NCBI GenBank assembly: GCA_013297585.1
Contig: JAAFHG010000178.1
Location: 1-7,297, forward strand
DNA: 7,297 nucleotides
From: Chitinophagales bacterium
Lineage (GTDB): Bacteria; Bacteroidota; Bacteroidia; Chitinophagales; Chitinophagaceae
Direction of reading: 5' to 3'
The notes beneath the pieces are model-generated. The model ran no database searches and was not told the DNA's origin. It saw only the letters and a program-made list of their open reading frames with translations. Every line of letters starts with the position of its first letter. Within the stretch, counting starts at the first letter, position 1. Positions 1 through 6,870 of the stretch are shown in pieces. The translations under genes were made by a program, and so were the position numbers.

Positions 1-659
1 CGGGTAACCAATATGTTACTTGCGCTAAACAATTGATACAACAAGAAGGCGTGGCAATAGATATGCCTGCTGGGCCTAGTGAGGTATGTGTATTAGCAGA
101 TGATACAGCCGTACCAGCATATGTTGCTGCAGACTTGCTAAGCCAAGCAGAACATGGTGCTGATAGCCAAGTTATTTTGGTATCTACTTCTGAAAGTTTA
201 GTTGAGAAAGTGCAAGCGGCATTAACTGAACAAGTTGCTTTATTAAGTAGAAAAGAGACGGCTTTAAAAGCACTTGAAAATAGTAAAGCAATTATTGTAA
301 ATACACTTGATGAAGCGATAGATTTAGTAAACGAATATGCAGCCGAGCACTTGATTATTTCTTATGAAAACGCCGATGCGATTGCTGAAAAAATTATCAA
401 TGCAGGTTCAATTTTCATCGGCAATTATTCGCCTGAAAGTGTTGGTGACTATGCAAGTGGTACTAATCATACCTTACCTACAAATGGCTTCGCAAAAGCT
501 TATAGCGGTGTAAGTGTTGATAGTTTTGTAAAGAAAATTACCATGCAAAAATTAACAAAGGAAGGATTAAGTAACATTAGCAAGACTGTTGAGTTAATGG
601 CAAGTGCTGAAGGACTGGATGCACATAGAAACGCAGTTACAATAAGAATGAATAATTGA
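1..659 (+). CDS. hisD: Histidinol dehydrogenase, C-terminal half (5' end outside window)
   Basis: Catalyses the last two steps of histidine synthesis, oxidising L-histidinol to L-histidine with NAD+ in a zinc-dependent cytosolic enzyme. The reading frame is open from the left edge: the first full codon is at base 3 and reads GNQYVT, the conserved stretch just before the IDMPAGPSE motif (about 57-83). The TTG at 33 is an internal Leu codon, not a start. About 219 residues are visible of a family usually near 430. The visible part holds the family's zinc-ligand and catalytic motifs: SQAEHG with Gln (144-146) and His (153-155), the AAEHL catalytic Glu-His pair (about 342-356), VGDYASGTNHTLPT (about 441-482), and the terminal EGLDAHRNAV His (about 609-638). 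Nothing suggests damage. The gene is 7 bases upstream of a small membrane-protein gene and shares an apparent operon with hisC. Identification is by motif recognition and is very secure. Confidence 0.97.
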   Translation, partial: GNQYVTCAKQLIQQEGVAIDMPAGPSEVCVLADDTAVPAYVAADLLSQAEHGADSQVILVSTSESLVEKVQAALTEQVALLSRKETALKALENSKAIIVNTLDEAIDLVNEYAAEHLIISYENADAIAEKIINAGSIFIGNYSPESVGDYASGTNHTLPTNGFAKAYSGVSVDSFVKKITMQKLTKEGLSNISKTVELMASAEGLDAHRNAVTIRMNN

Positions 660-666
660 TAGGTCG

Positions 667-1014
667 ATGCAGAAATATTTATTGTCGATATTACTAGGCT
701 TAGTAAATGTTTGCTTAGGCTTCATTATTGCTGGTGCAGGGCATGGTTGGGTTACTGGATTTTACTTCTCAATAATATCACTAGTAGCTTATCCTTTGTC
801 AAGCTATTGCTTATTCAATCAATATAAATACTCACGATTCTTTATTTTCTTTTTGAATATTATACTTACAATTTTGACGGTTCTAATAACAAAAAAAGAG
901 GGTAGTAATTATTTTAATAAAATGTTTGAAGCCTTACCAGTAATGATGAGTTTGTATTTTATACTATGGTTTGGCTGGGGTCTTCTAGGATTCATAAAAT
1001 TTCAAAAAAAGTAA
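667..1014 (+). CDS. Small four-helix membrane protein inside the his operon, function unknown
   Basis: I do not recognise a family. The 115-residue product is mostly hydrophobic, with four probable transmembrane helices at about residues 4-24, 28-51, 57-75 and 90-110. A Lys-rich link (TKKEG, about 75-79) follows helix 3, and the C-terminus is basic (KFQKK). No cysteine pair, metal motif or catalytic signature stands out. The ATG is 7 bases after the hisD stop, and the TAA is 4 bases before the hisC ATG, so it must be cotranscribed and probably translationally coupled with both. There is no convincing Shine-Dalgarno sequence, as with the other genes here. The ordered pattern of hydrophobic segments and the tight packing support a real gene. 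The position alone does not show a role in histidine metabolism: such small membrane proteins may be passengers in operons. It could also be a small transporter-like or inner-membrane accessory protein. Confidence 0.8.
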   Translation: MQKYLLSILLGLVNVCLGFIIAGAGHGWVTGFYFSIISLVAYPLSSYCLFNQYKYSRFFIFFLNIILTILTVLITKKEGSNYFNKMFEALPVMMSLYFILWFGWGLLGFIKFQKK

Positions 1015-1018
1015 AAAA

Positions 1019-2089
1019 ATGAATTTCGATTTAGATAAACTTACTAGAAATAATATTAAAAGTTTAGTAGCATATTCATCGGCAAGAGATGAGTTTAGTG
1101 GTGAAGCGAAAGTGTTTTTAGATGCCAATGAAAATAGCTTAGGCAGCCCATTAACCAAATGGTACAATCGTTACCCTGACCCTCACCAAGTGGCTGTAAA
1201 AGCTGCATTGAGTCAGGTAAAAGGCATTGCACCAGAACACATTTTATTAGGCAATGGCAGTGATGAATGTATTGACTTATTGTTTAGATGCTTTTGTAAT
1301 CCTGGTAAGGATAATGTAATTATTTGTCCACCAACTTATGGCATGTATGAAGTGAGTGCAAACATTAATGATGTTGAAATTAGAAAAGCACCCTTGCTTG
1401 AAACCTTTCAGTTGGATTTGATACACTTAGAAACGTTGGTGGATGAAAATACCAAGTTGATTTGGTTATGTTCACCTAATAACCCAACAGGTAACTCACT
1501 TAACAGAGCAGACATTGAAACAGTACTAAATAACTTCAATGGTATTGTGGTGGTTGATGAAGCGTATATCAATTTTGCGAAGCAAAAAACATTTATTCAA
1601 GAACTTGGTGAGTATCCAAATTTAGTAGTGCTACAAACGTTTAGTAAGGCTTGGGGCCTTGCAGGTTTGCGCCTTGGAATGACTTATGCATCGAAGGAAA
1701 TTATTGCCATTTTAAACAAAACCAAACCACCTTACAATATCAATCAAGTAACACAAGAATTGGCATTAAAAGCATTGGAAGAAGTTGGTCAAGTGAATGG
1801 TATGATTAACGATTTGGTAGATATGCGTGACGCTTTAGCAGGTGTATTTATACAAATGCCTTCGGTAGAAAAAGTGTATCCATCTGATGCTAATTTTTTA
1901 CTGGTGAAAATAAAAGATGCAAGAAAAGTGTATGAATTTTTACTAAGCAAAGGCATTGTATTAAGAGATAGAAGCAGTGTGAAATTGTGTGATGATTGCT
2001 TGAGAATTACTGTTGGTACTGAAAAAGAAAATACGATTTTAATAGATACGTTGGTAGAATGGTTTGAGCAAGTCCAGGCTGCTAGGTAG
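1019..2089 (+). CDS. hisC: Histidinol-phosphate aminotransferase
   Basis: PLP-dependent cytosolic enzyme that transfers an amino group from glutamate to imidazole-acetol phosphate, giving L-histidinol phosphate. The 356 residues match the usual length of the family. Fold-type I aminotransferase motifs appear in order: LDANENS (34-40), RYPDP (51-55), GNGSDE phosphate-binding loop (78-83), PPTYGMY (104-110), SPNNPTGN with Asn154 (152-159), VVDEAY with Asp180 and Tyr183 (178-183), TFSKAWGLAGLRLG with Lys210 as the PLP Schiff-base lysine and Arg218 (207-220), and LRITVGT with substrate-carboxylate Arg329 (328-334). The LDANEN and RYPDP motifs favour HisC over other class II aminotransferases, and the hisD neighbour confirms it. 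The start is the ATG 4 bases after the preceding stop, preceded only by an A-rich stretch. hisB does not follow; 101 bases of non-coding sequence come next. Confidence 0.96.
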   Translation: MNFDLDKLTRNNIKSLVAYSSARDEFSGEAKVFLDANENSLGSPLTKWYNRYPDPHQVAVKAALSQVKGIAPEHILLGNGSDECIDLLFRCFCNPGKDNVIICPPTYGMYEVSANINDVEIRKAPLLETFQLDLIHLETLVDENTKLIWLCSPNNPTGNSLNRADIETVLNNFNGIVVVDEAYINFAKQKTFIQELGEYPNLVVLQTFSKAWGLAGLRLGMTYASKEIIAILNKTKPPYNINQVTQELALKALEEVGQVNGMINDLVDMRDALAGVFIQMPSVEKVYPSDANFLLVKIKDARKVYEFLLSKGIVLRDRSSVKLCDDCLRITVGTEKENTILIDTLVEWFEQVQAAR

Positions 2090-2190
2090 AATACGAAATA
2101 ATCATTATAAAATATAAATGAATTAAATGGTTAAGTTTACTGTGAATGCTTGTTCTTTCTAACATTATCTTCGCTTAAAAAATTACTTTA

Positions 2191-3303
2191 ATGAAAAAAA
2201 ACTTTCTGTTGCTTGCAGTTGTAACCATATGCATTAGTTGCAGTAAAAGCAAAAACGATTATGCCATTACTGGTAAGCTTACAAATTTAAGGGCAGGGGA
2301 TGCTGTAATACTTCAAAAATGGGCTAAAGAAGATAAAAGCGATACTGCTTATGCTGATAAAGATGGCAATTTTAAATTTACAGGTAGCGTTACAGAACCT
2401 ACACCTGCATCGTTTGTGTTGCTAAGTGCTAGTCAGGTTACTCAATCGCCAACTATTCTATTTTTAGAAAAAGGAGCTATCACAATAAGCGGAAGTACCG
2501 AGGGCGCTAATAATTTAATTGTAACTGGTGGTACAAGCAATCAAGAGAACAATACAATGCAAAATATTCTTAAAGGCTATTATCAATTAATAAAACCTTT
2601 AAGCGATACTTTACAAGCTAAAATGAACAATAATGACACACTTAATACTTTGGCACTACAATTAAAATATACTGAGCTAGAAAAAAGCCAAAATACAGAA
2701 GTGATGCGCTTTATACAGTCTAACACCAAAAGCTATGTCGCTGCATTTTATGCGTTTTTATTCTTCAACAATTCTAACAATACCATAGCAATTGATGGTG
2801 TTTATACTAAGTTAGACAAAACAGTACAAAGTAGCTATTTTGGCACTAAGCTAAAAGAAATAAGTGATCGTATAAAAGCAACTGATGTTGTGGGTAAACC
2901 AGCACCAAATTTTACATTACAAACACCAGATAACCAATCGGTAAGTTTATCATCTCTAAAAGGCAAATATGTATTGGTAGATTTTTGGGCTAGTTGGTGC
3001 GGCCCTTGTAGAAAAGAAAACCCAAATGTTGTAAAAGCCTACAACCAATTTAAAGACAAGAACTTTACTATTTTAGGAGTAAGTTTAGATGAAGATAAAG
3101 CTGCTTGGCAAGCCGCCATAGCTAAAGACAAACTTACTTGGCCACATGTTAGTGATCTTAAAGGATGGCAAAGTACAGCAGCCGCGCTTTACCATGTTGA
3201 AAGCATTCCTGCAAATTTTTTGTTGGATAAAGATGGTAAAATAATAGCTAAAGATTTAAGAGGCAATGATTTAATAAACATGCTCAATAACGTTATAAAG
3301 TAA
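2191..3303 (+). CDS. TlpA/ResA-like thiol-disulfide lipoprotein with N-terminal DUF4369-like domain
   Basis: Predicted envelope-anchored thioredoxin-fold protein of 370 residues. Residues 1-17 form a lipoprotein signal: MKK, a hydrophobic core, then ICISC with Cys17 as the likely lipidated residue. Position -3 is Cys14 rather than the usual Leu/Val/Ile, so the box is slightly atypical. The residues after Cys17 (SKSKND) are basic rather than acidic, which argues against surface export. Residues about 24-115 resemble the beta-rich DUF4369 domain, 120-230 are mainly helical, and 233-370 form an AhpC/TSA-Redoxin domain. The active site is WCGPC (269-273; redox cysteines Cys270 and Cys273), with the cis-proline at Pro340 in SIPANF. 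All elements needed for disulfide exchange are present. Members of this type reduce or isomerise disulfides in periplasmic proteins or help cytochrome maturation; the partner here is unknown. The gene ends directly at a strong terminator. Whether it has its own promoter or reads through from hisC is not clear. Confidence 0.92.
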   Translation: MKKNFLLLAVVTICISCSKSKNDYAITGKLTNLRAGDAVILQKWAKEDKSDTAYADKDGNFKFTGSVTEPTPASFVLLSASQVTQSPTILFLEKGAITISGSTEGANNLIVTGGTSNQENNTMQNILKGYYQLIKPLSDTLQAKMNNNDTLNTLALQLKYTELEKSQNTEVMRFIQSNTKSYVAAFYAFLFFNNSNNTIAIDGVYTKLDKTVQSSYFGTKLKEISDRIKATDVVGKPAPNFTLQTPDNQSVSLSSLKGKYVLVDFWASWCGPCRKENPNVVKAYNQFKDKNFTILGVSLDEDKAAWQAAIAKDKLTWPHVSDLKGWQSTAAALYHVESIPANFLLDKDGKIIAKDLRGNDLINMLNNVIK

Positions 3304-3340
3304 TAAAAGAGGGAAGTCATTTAAGCTTCCCTCTTTTATT
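3302..3340. terminator. Bidirectional intrinsic terminator between convergent genes
   Basis: Bases 3302-3316 and 3326-3340 are perfect 15-base reverse complements separated by a 9-base loop (tcatttaag). The inner stem is GC-rich (gagggaag with cttccctc). The outer stem is A-rich on the left and T-rich on the right, so a U-rich tail follows the stem whichever strand is transcribed. The left arm starts inside the stop codon of the thioredoxin-like gene, and the element ends 5 bases before the last codon of the opposite-strand membrane protein gene, so it serves both converging transcripts. Confidence 0.93.
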
Positions 3341-3345
3341 TTCTA

Positions 3346-4983
3346 TTACTTAGTTTGCTTTAACCTTTCATCATTTAAAGCATCTATTTGCATTTCTTTG
3401 TTGTATTTAAATATTCTGTATACCGCCCAATGTTCTGTTTCAAACATAATTTCGGGTGAAAATTTCTCCTGAATTAACATCTGCTTGAAGTTATAAGCAT
3501 TTAATACGCTAAAAGTTTTTAATACATTATTATTTTTAGCAATAAGAATATATCTAGTGCCAGCAATAGGATTTTCTACTAAAGTTATAAAGCTTTTATT
3601 TAGCGGCAGAACAACGCCATTTAAATCTTTTAAATGTGCTATTACTTTAAAGGCAGCGGCATCATCAATTAAAATTTTATTTTGTTTAGTAGCTATTGAT
3701 GATACATACGCAGCTATTTCAAACTCCTCATTTATTGTTTTTGTACCAAGCCAGTTTTTATAGTCTTTTATAGATAAGTAAAAAGTTCTTTCTTCTGCAT
3801 CGTCTGTATTTTTAAAATAATAAATACCCGTAAATACGTTTAGCAAAGCAACAGAAAATACCAAGAACCAAGTTACTTTTTTACCAAACTTCCTTCCACC
3901 GTAAATAGTTAATCCAAGCAATCCAAGTATTAAAAAAATTAAATAGTACTCAATGGTAAAGTTGTATTGAAGATTAATGACAAGAATAGAAATTAATATA
4001 AATGGTGCTAACAAAGTTAATAGCTCATACAACTTACCTTTATAATAAAAGAAAGCTAGTATAAGTAAAGGATTAAGCAAAAGTACATACGCTTGAAATA
4101 GCAACTGAGATTGGCGTGTTACATTTTTTGCATTCCCATTGCTAATTACTTCACCAATAGGTACATTACCTATTACGTGCCAGTTAGCATATTGGCTAGT
4201 AAGAAAGTAAGTAGAATTACCAGCATGCGTTTGGTTAAGTACTTGAAATAACAAGATAGCCCCAAATGGCAACAAGAAGATAATTATGTATATAGCCACT
4301 GTTCTATTGGCTAATTTTCTGCGCTGTGAAACGTTGTTAACAGATTGAAAATACTGCAAAATTGCAGGTTGATCCTTATTAATTTTTAGTCCCTCAAGTG
4401 ATACTAATACAACAAATGGAAAGAAAGCTAGCAATAACCATAAAAAATTATAATCGCAAAAAATTAAACACGATAAATAAATACTTGCCATAGACAAGTA
4501 ATAGGTAGTTTGTGTTTGGTAGTAACGAAACAAGCTTCTAAAAACAAGATAAAAGAATAGTAAAATTGCGGCAACACCCCTACCAGAAATTGCGGCATAA
4601 ATTAAACCTGGATGTAAGAAAAATAATAATGTTACTACTGGTACATACACAAAAGCCTGAATTTTAGACGAACTTTTAAAATCGCTAATAATCATGTAGA
4701 AGAGCGCAGTTATAATTGCAATAGATGCGAGTATAGGTGCAAATAGATAACCGAAAGGTGTAAATACCAATGAAGACAGAAACACAAGACTTGGGAAAGT
4801 GGTACCAAGGGTAAGCAAGTTACCTTCATCACTCTCTAGAAGTACTTTAATTTTTTCTGCAATGAATAAATTTTCAGAATGCTCGTAACCAGTACGGTGT
4901 AATATCCAAGACATAATGAGGTAGTACATCAGCAAGGCCAATGCGAGTACACCATTAATATATTTTTCTGCTATTTTCTTCAT
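3346..4983 (-). CDS. Polytopic membrane protein with C-terminal soluble domain, partner of the adjacent glycosyltransferase
   Basis: I do not recognise a named family. The 545-residue product has about eleven or twelve hydrophobic segments: roughly residues 8-29, 65-82, 83-100, 109-131, 134-153, 159-178, 179-197, 229-249, 295-315, 319-338, 343-361 and 369-390. A loop at about 30-63 follows helix 1 and is rich in acidic residues (HSENLF, ESDEG). A larger loop lies at about 250-293, and a soluble tail at about 391-545 contains ILIDDAAAF (437-445) and RYILIAKNN (477-485). A first loop with acidic residues, many helices and a soluble C-terminal domain recall GT-C enzymes (PMT/ArnT-like, lipid-linked sugar donors), but that is inference from topology only. 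The ATG lies 5 bases after the stop of the upstream glycosyltransferase gene, so the two are probably translationally coupled and act on the same glycan. Alternatives are a polysaccharide polymerase, flippase or export subunit. The gene's end abuts the shared terminator. Confidence 0.85.
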   Translation of the reverse strand: MKKIAEKYINGVLALALLMYYLIMSWILHRTGYEHSENLFIAEKIKVLLESDEGNLLTLGTTFPSLVFLSSLVFTPFGYLFAPILASIAIITALFYMIISDFKSSSKIQAFVYVPVVTLLFFLHPGLIYAAISGRGVAAILLFFYLVFRSLFRYYQTQTTYYLSMASIYLSCLIFCDYNFLWLLLAFFPFVVLVSLEGLKINKDQPAILQYFQSVNNVSQRRKLANRTVAIYIIIFLLPFGAILLFQVLNQTHAGNSTYFLTSQYANWHVIGNVPIGEVISNGNAKNVTRQSQLLFQAYVLLLNPLLILAFFYYKGKLYELLTLLAPFILISILVINLQYNFTIEYYLIFLILGLLGLTIYGGRKFGKKVTWFLVFSVALLNVFTGIYYFKNTDDAEERTFYLSIKDYKNWLGTKTINEEFEIAAYVSSIATKQNKILIDDAAAFKVIAHLKDLNGVVLPLNKSFITLVENPIAGTRYILIAKNNNVLKTFSVLNAYNFKQMLIQEKFSPEIMFETEHWAVYRIFKYNKEMQIDALNDERLKQTK

Positions 4984-4988
4984 TACGT

Positions 4989-6842
4989 TTAATCGTGTGT
5001 AACTACCTGACTGGTAGAAGATAATTTACTCAAGCCGTGATTAGTTTTTTCCCAATAAAAAGGTTTAGTAATTAACTGCCATAAACCTTTGTATGCTGCT
5101 CTCGAATGCATTAACCAGTAAATAGGATTAAGCGCAGAAAATAGAATTAATTCATAATATCTTCTTTTGAATACAGCTAACATATTTACATAAATCATCA
5201 ATACATTACCTGCTATAAAATTAAAAATAGATATGTATAAAACCCAGTCTGGAAATAGCTTATTAACAAAAGACCATTTAAAAATTAAATACATGGCAAA
5301 GAAGCCCAACAATACCGGGTACAGTAAAAAAGTGAATGAAGTACCTCCAATAAAGAAATTAAATCCAAAAAAACCTTTCCACCCTACCCTTCTTACAAGC
5401 TTGGCTGGGTTACGCATATGCACAAGATACGTTTGCATATAACCTTTAATCCATCTGCTACGCTGGCGAATCCAGTTAAAAAATTCATTATTCGCTTCTT
5501 CAAGCGTGGTACTATTAACTACCCCTACTTTTAGGCCTTTATCGTATACTCGTAATCCTAAATCGGCATCTTCTGTTACATTAAAGGGATCCCAAGCGCC
5601 AAGTTCAATTAACTTTTTTAGCTTAAAATGATTAGATGTACCGCCTAGAGGAATGGGAATATCCATTGTTTCTAAACCCGTCAACATATAATCGAACCAA
5701 TAAGAATATTCTAAGGTGAACATTCTAGTTAACAAGTTTTCATTTTTATTGAAATAGTTTAAAGCGCCTTGCAGCACCACAAACTCATCTGGCAGTTTTC
5801 TAAACTGGCATACAACTTTTTTCAACTGGTCAGAATCAGGAACGTCTTCAGCATCGTAAATAGCCAAGTACTCTCCACGAGAAAAGTGTAGTCCATAATT
5901 ACAAGCTTTAGGCTTGGTTTGCGGTTGGTGTGCAGGGCAAACAATTACCTCAAAGTTGGCAGGAAAATCCAAATTTCGTACTGCATTTAACGTCTTATCG
6001 TCTACCTCTTCAATTAATAATTTTACATCGAGCTTTGCTTGTGGATAATCTAAACTACGCAGGTTCCAAATTAACTTGCGTATTAGCTTATCTTCTTTAA
6101 ATACTGGTAGTAAAATTGTATATACAGGTAATGTAGCTTCATTTACATTTTTAATTTCCTCTTTAGAAACTACTTCGTGCAATTCTGATTTTGAACCTGT
6201 AAGTGCTAGGTATAATTTAAACAAAATAGAAAACAAGAAAAACACACTAGAAAAAAGGTTAATAGCTATGAACGTGGGCTTAAAAAACAGAATTAGCATC
6301 GCTACTGTAATGCCAATAAAGCCAAACAAAAAGTATAATTGGCTATCGGTAAATGTAATTAAACCAGAACTATCTGGATCTTTTTTCATTAAACTAAATA
6401 CAGCCTCTTTTACAAAAAAACCACCTCTCATGGTATGAGCCATCCAAGTAATATCAAGATCCGATGTAGCTACGAACTTTAAGGGACATTTAAATTTTAC
6501 AGTTAAACTTACGGCTAGTTTCTCATCAAAAGGGTCTGCTACTGCAATCAAAAGTTCGCCACTAGGTAATTTCCGCAATGGCAAGTACAAAAAAGAATTC
6601 ATGTGAGAGACCTCACAATCTTCAATGTAGGCCTTGTCCATTTCTTCGTTTCGTACATCTATAATATCGTAACCTTCTTTTGCAAGAAAAGCGACGTACT
6701 CTTTACGTTGCAAAAAACCAAAATTTAAGGCAGCTTTTATAGGTGCATAGCTGTATGTATCAGCTATGTCACCTACTGCTATCAGTTTGTCTTCAGCAAA
6801 TACTGCAGCCTCATTCATTTTATGTAATACACAACGGTTCAT
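4989..6842 (-). CDS. Processive family 2 glycosyltransferase (cellulose synthase-like, XagB/NfrB type) with N-terminal MshEN/T2SSE_N-like domain
   Basis: Predicted inner-membrane synthase of 617 residues that uses a nucleotide-sugar to build a beta-linked polysaccharide. Residues about 33-135 resemble the MshEN/T2SSE_N module: a helical motif (33-56), then EGYDIIDV (56-63), YLPLR (86-90) and LLIAVADPFDE (97-107). Two membrane helices follow (about 168-187 and 190-213). The catalytic GT-A domain spans about 238-470: YTILLPVFKE (241-250), EEVDD (278-282), DAED as the DxD-type metal and sugar-nucleotide motif (330-333), IPLGGTSNHF (397-406), TED catalytic base (423-425) and QRSRW (460-464), the QxxRW mark of processive enzymes. 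Further helices lie at about 495-521, 532-556 and 562-580. No PilZ domain is present. The ATG at 6840-6842 is taken as the start; the in-frame ATG at codon 9 is an alternative. The gene lies 28 bases after the upstream stop and 5 before the next start. The polymer cannot be named from sequence. Confidence 0.93.
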   Translation of the reverse strand: MNRCVLHKMNEAAVFAEDKLIAVGDIADTYSYAPIKAALNFGFLQRKEYVAFLAKEGYDIIDVRNEEMDKAYIEDCEVSHMNSFLYLPLRKLPSGELLIAVADPFDEKLAVSLTVKFKCPLKFVATSDLDITWMAHTMRGGFFVKEAVFSLMKKDPDSSGLITFTDSQLYFLFGFIGITVAMLILFFKPTFIAINLFSSVFFLFSILFKLYLALTGSKSELHEVVSKEEIKNVNEATLPVYTILLPVFKEDKLIRKLIWNLRSLDYPQAKLDVKLLIEEVDDKTLNAVRNLDFPANFEVIVCPAHQPQTKPKACNYGLHFSRGEYLAIYDAEDVPDSDQLKKVVCQFRKLPDEFVVLQGALNYFNKNENLLTRMFTLEYSYWFDYMLTGLETMDIPIPLGGTSNHFKLKKLIELGAWDPFNVTEDADLGLRVYDKGLKVGVVNSTTLEEANNEFFNWIRQRSRWIKGYMQTYLVHMRNPAKLVRRVGWKGFFGFNFFIGGTSFTFLLYPVLLGFFAMYLIFKWSFVNKLFPDWVLYISIFNFIAGNVLMIYVNMLAVFKRRYYELILFSALNPIYWLMHSRAAYKGLWQLITKPFYWEKTNHGLSKLSSTSQVVTHD

Positions 6843-6870
6843 TATATCGGCAGCTTAGTATGGGTTGAGA

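Noticed and set aside
33..35. TTG as the start codon of a short 208-residue histidinol dehydrogenase.
   Set aside because: Codons upstream to base 3 stay open and encode the conserved GNQYVT stretch, so the gene is cut by the window edge rather than truncated.
985..1167. A 60-codon open frame on the - strand.
   Set aside because: It overlaps the end of the small membrane protein gene and the start of hisC, both well supported.
2103..2120. Imperfect AT-only inverted repeat (cattata / tataaatg) after hisC, as a possible terminator.
   Set aside because: The stem has only one G-C pair plus a bulge and no following T-run; this is expected by chance in such AT-rich sequence.
2132..2173. TAAGTTTA (2132-2139) and TATCTTCG (2166-2173) as Bacteroidota -7 promoter elements (TAnnTTTG) for the thioredoxin-like gene.
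   Set aside because: Each has one mismatch to the consensus and neither has a TTG element at the expected spacing upstream; the only nearby TTG (2150-2152) is about 13 bases from the second. Too weak to call.
3557..3763. A 68-codon open frame on the + strand.
   Set aside because: It is antisense to the soluble tail of the polytopic membrane protein and has no domain or start signal.
5233..5442. A 69-codon open frame on the + strand.
   Set aside because: It is antisense to the C-terminal membrane region of the glycosyltransferase and has no recognisable features.
6076..6438. A 120-codon open frame on the + strand.
   Set aside because: It lies entirely antisense to the glycosyltransferase gene, whose catalytic and membrane motifs are intact there; the translated sequence has no recognisable domain.
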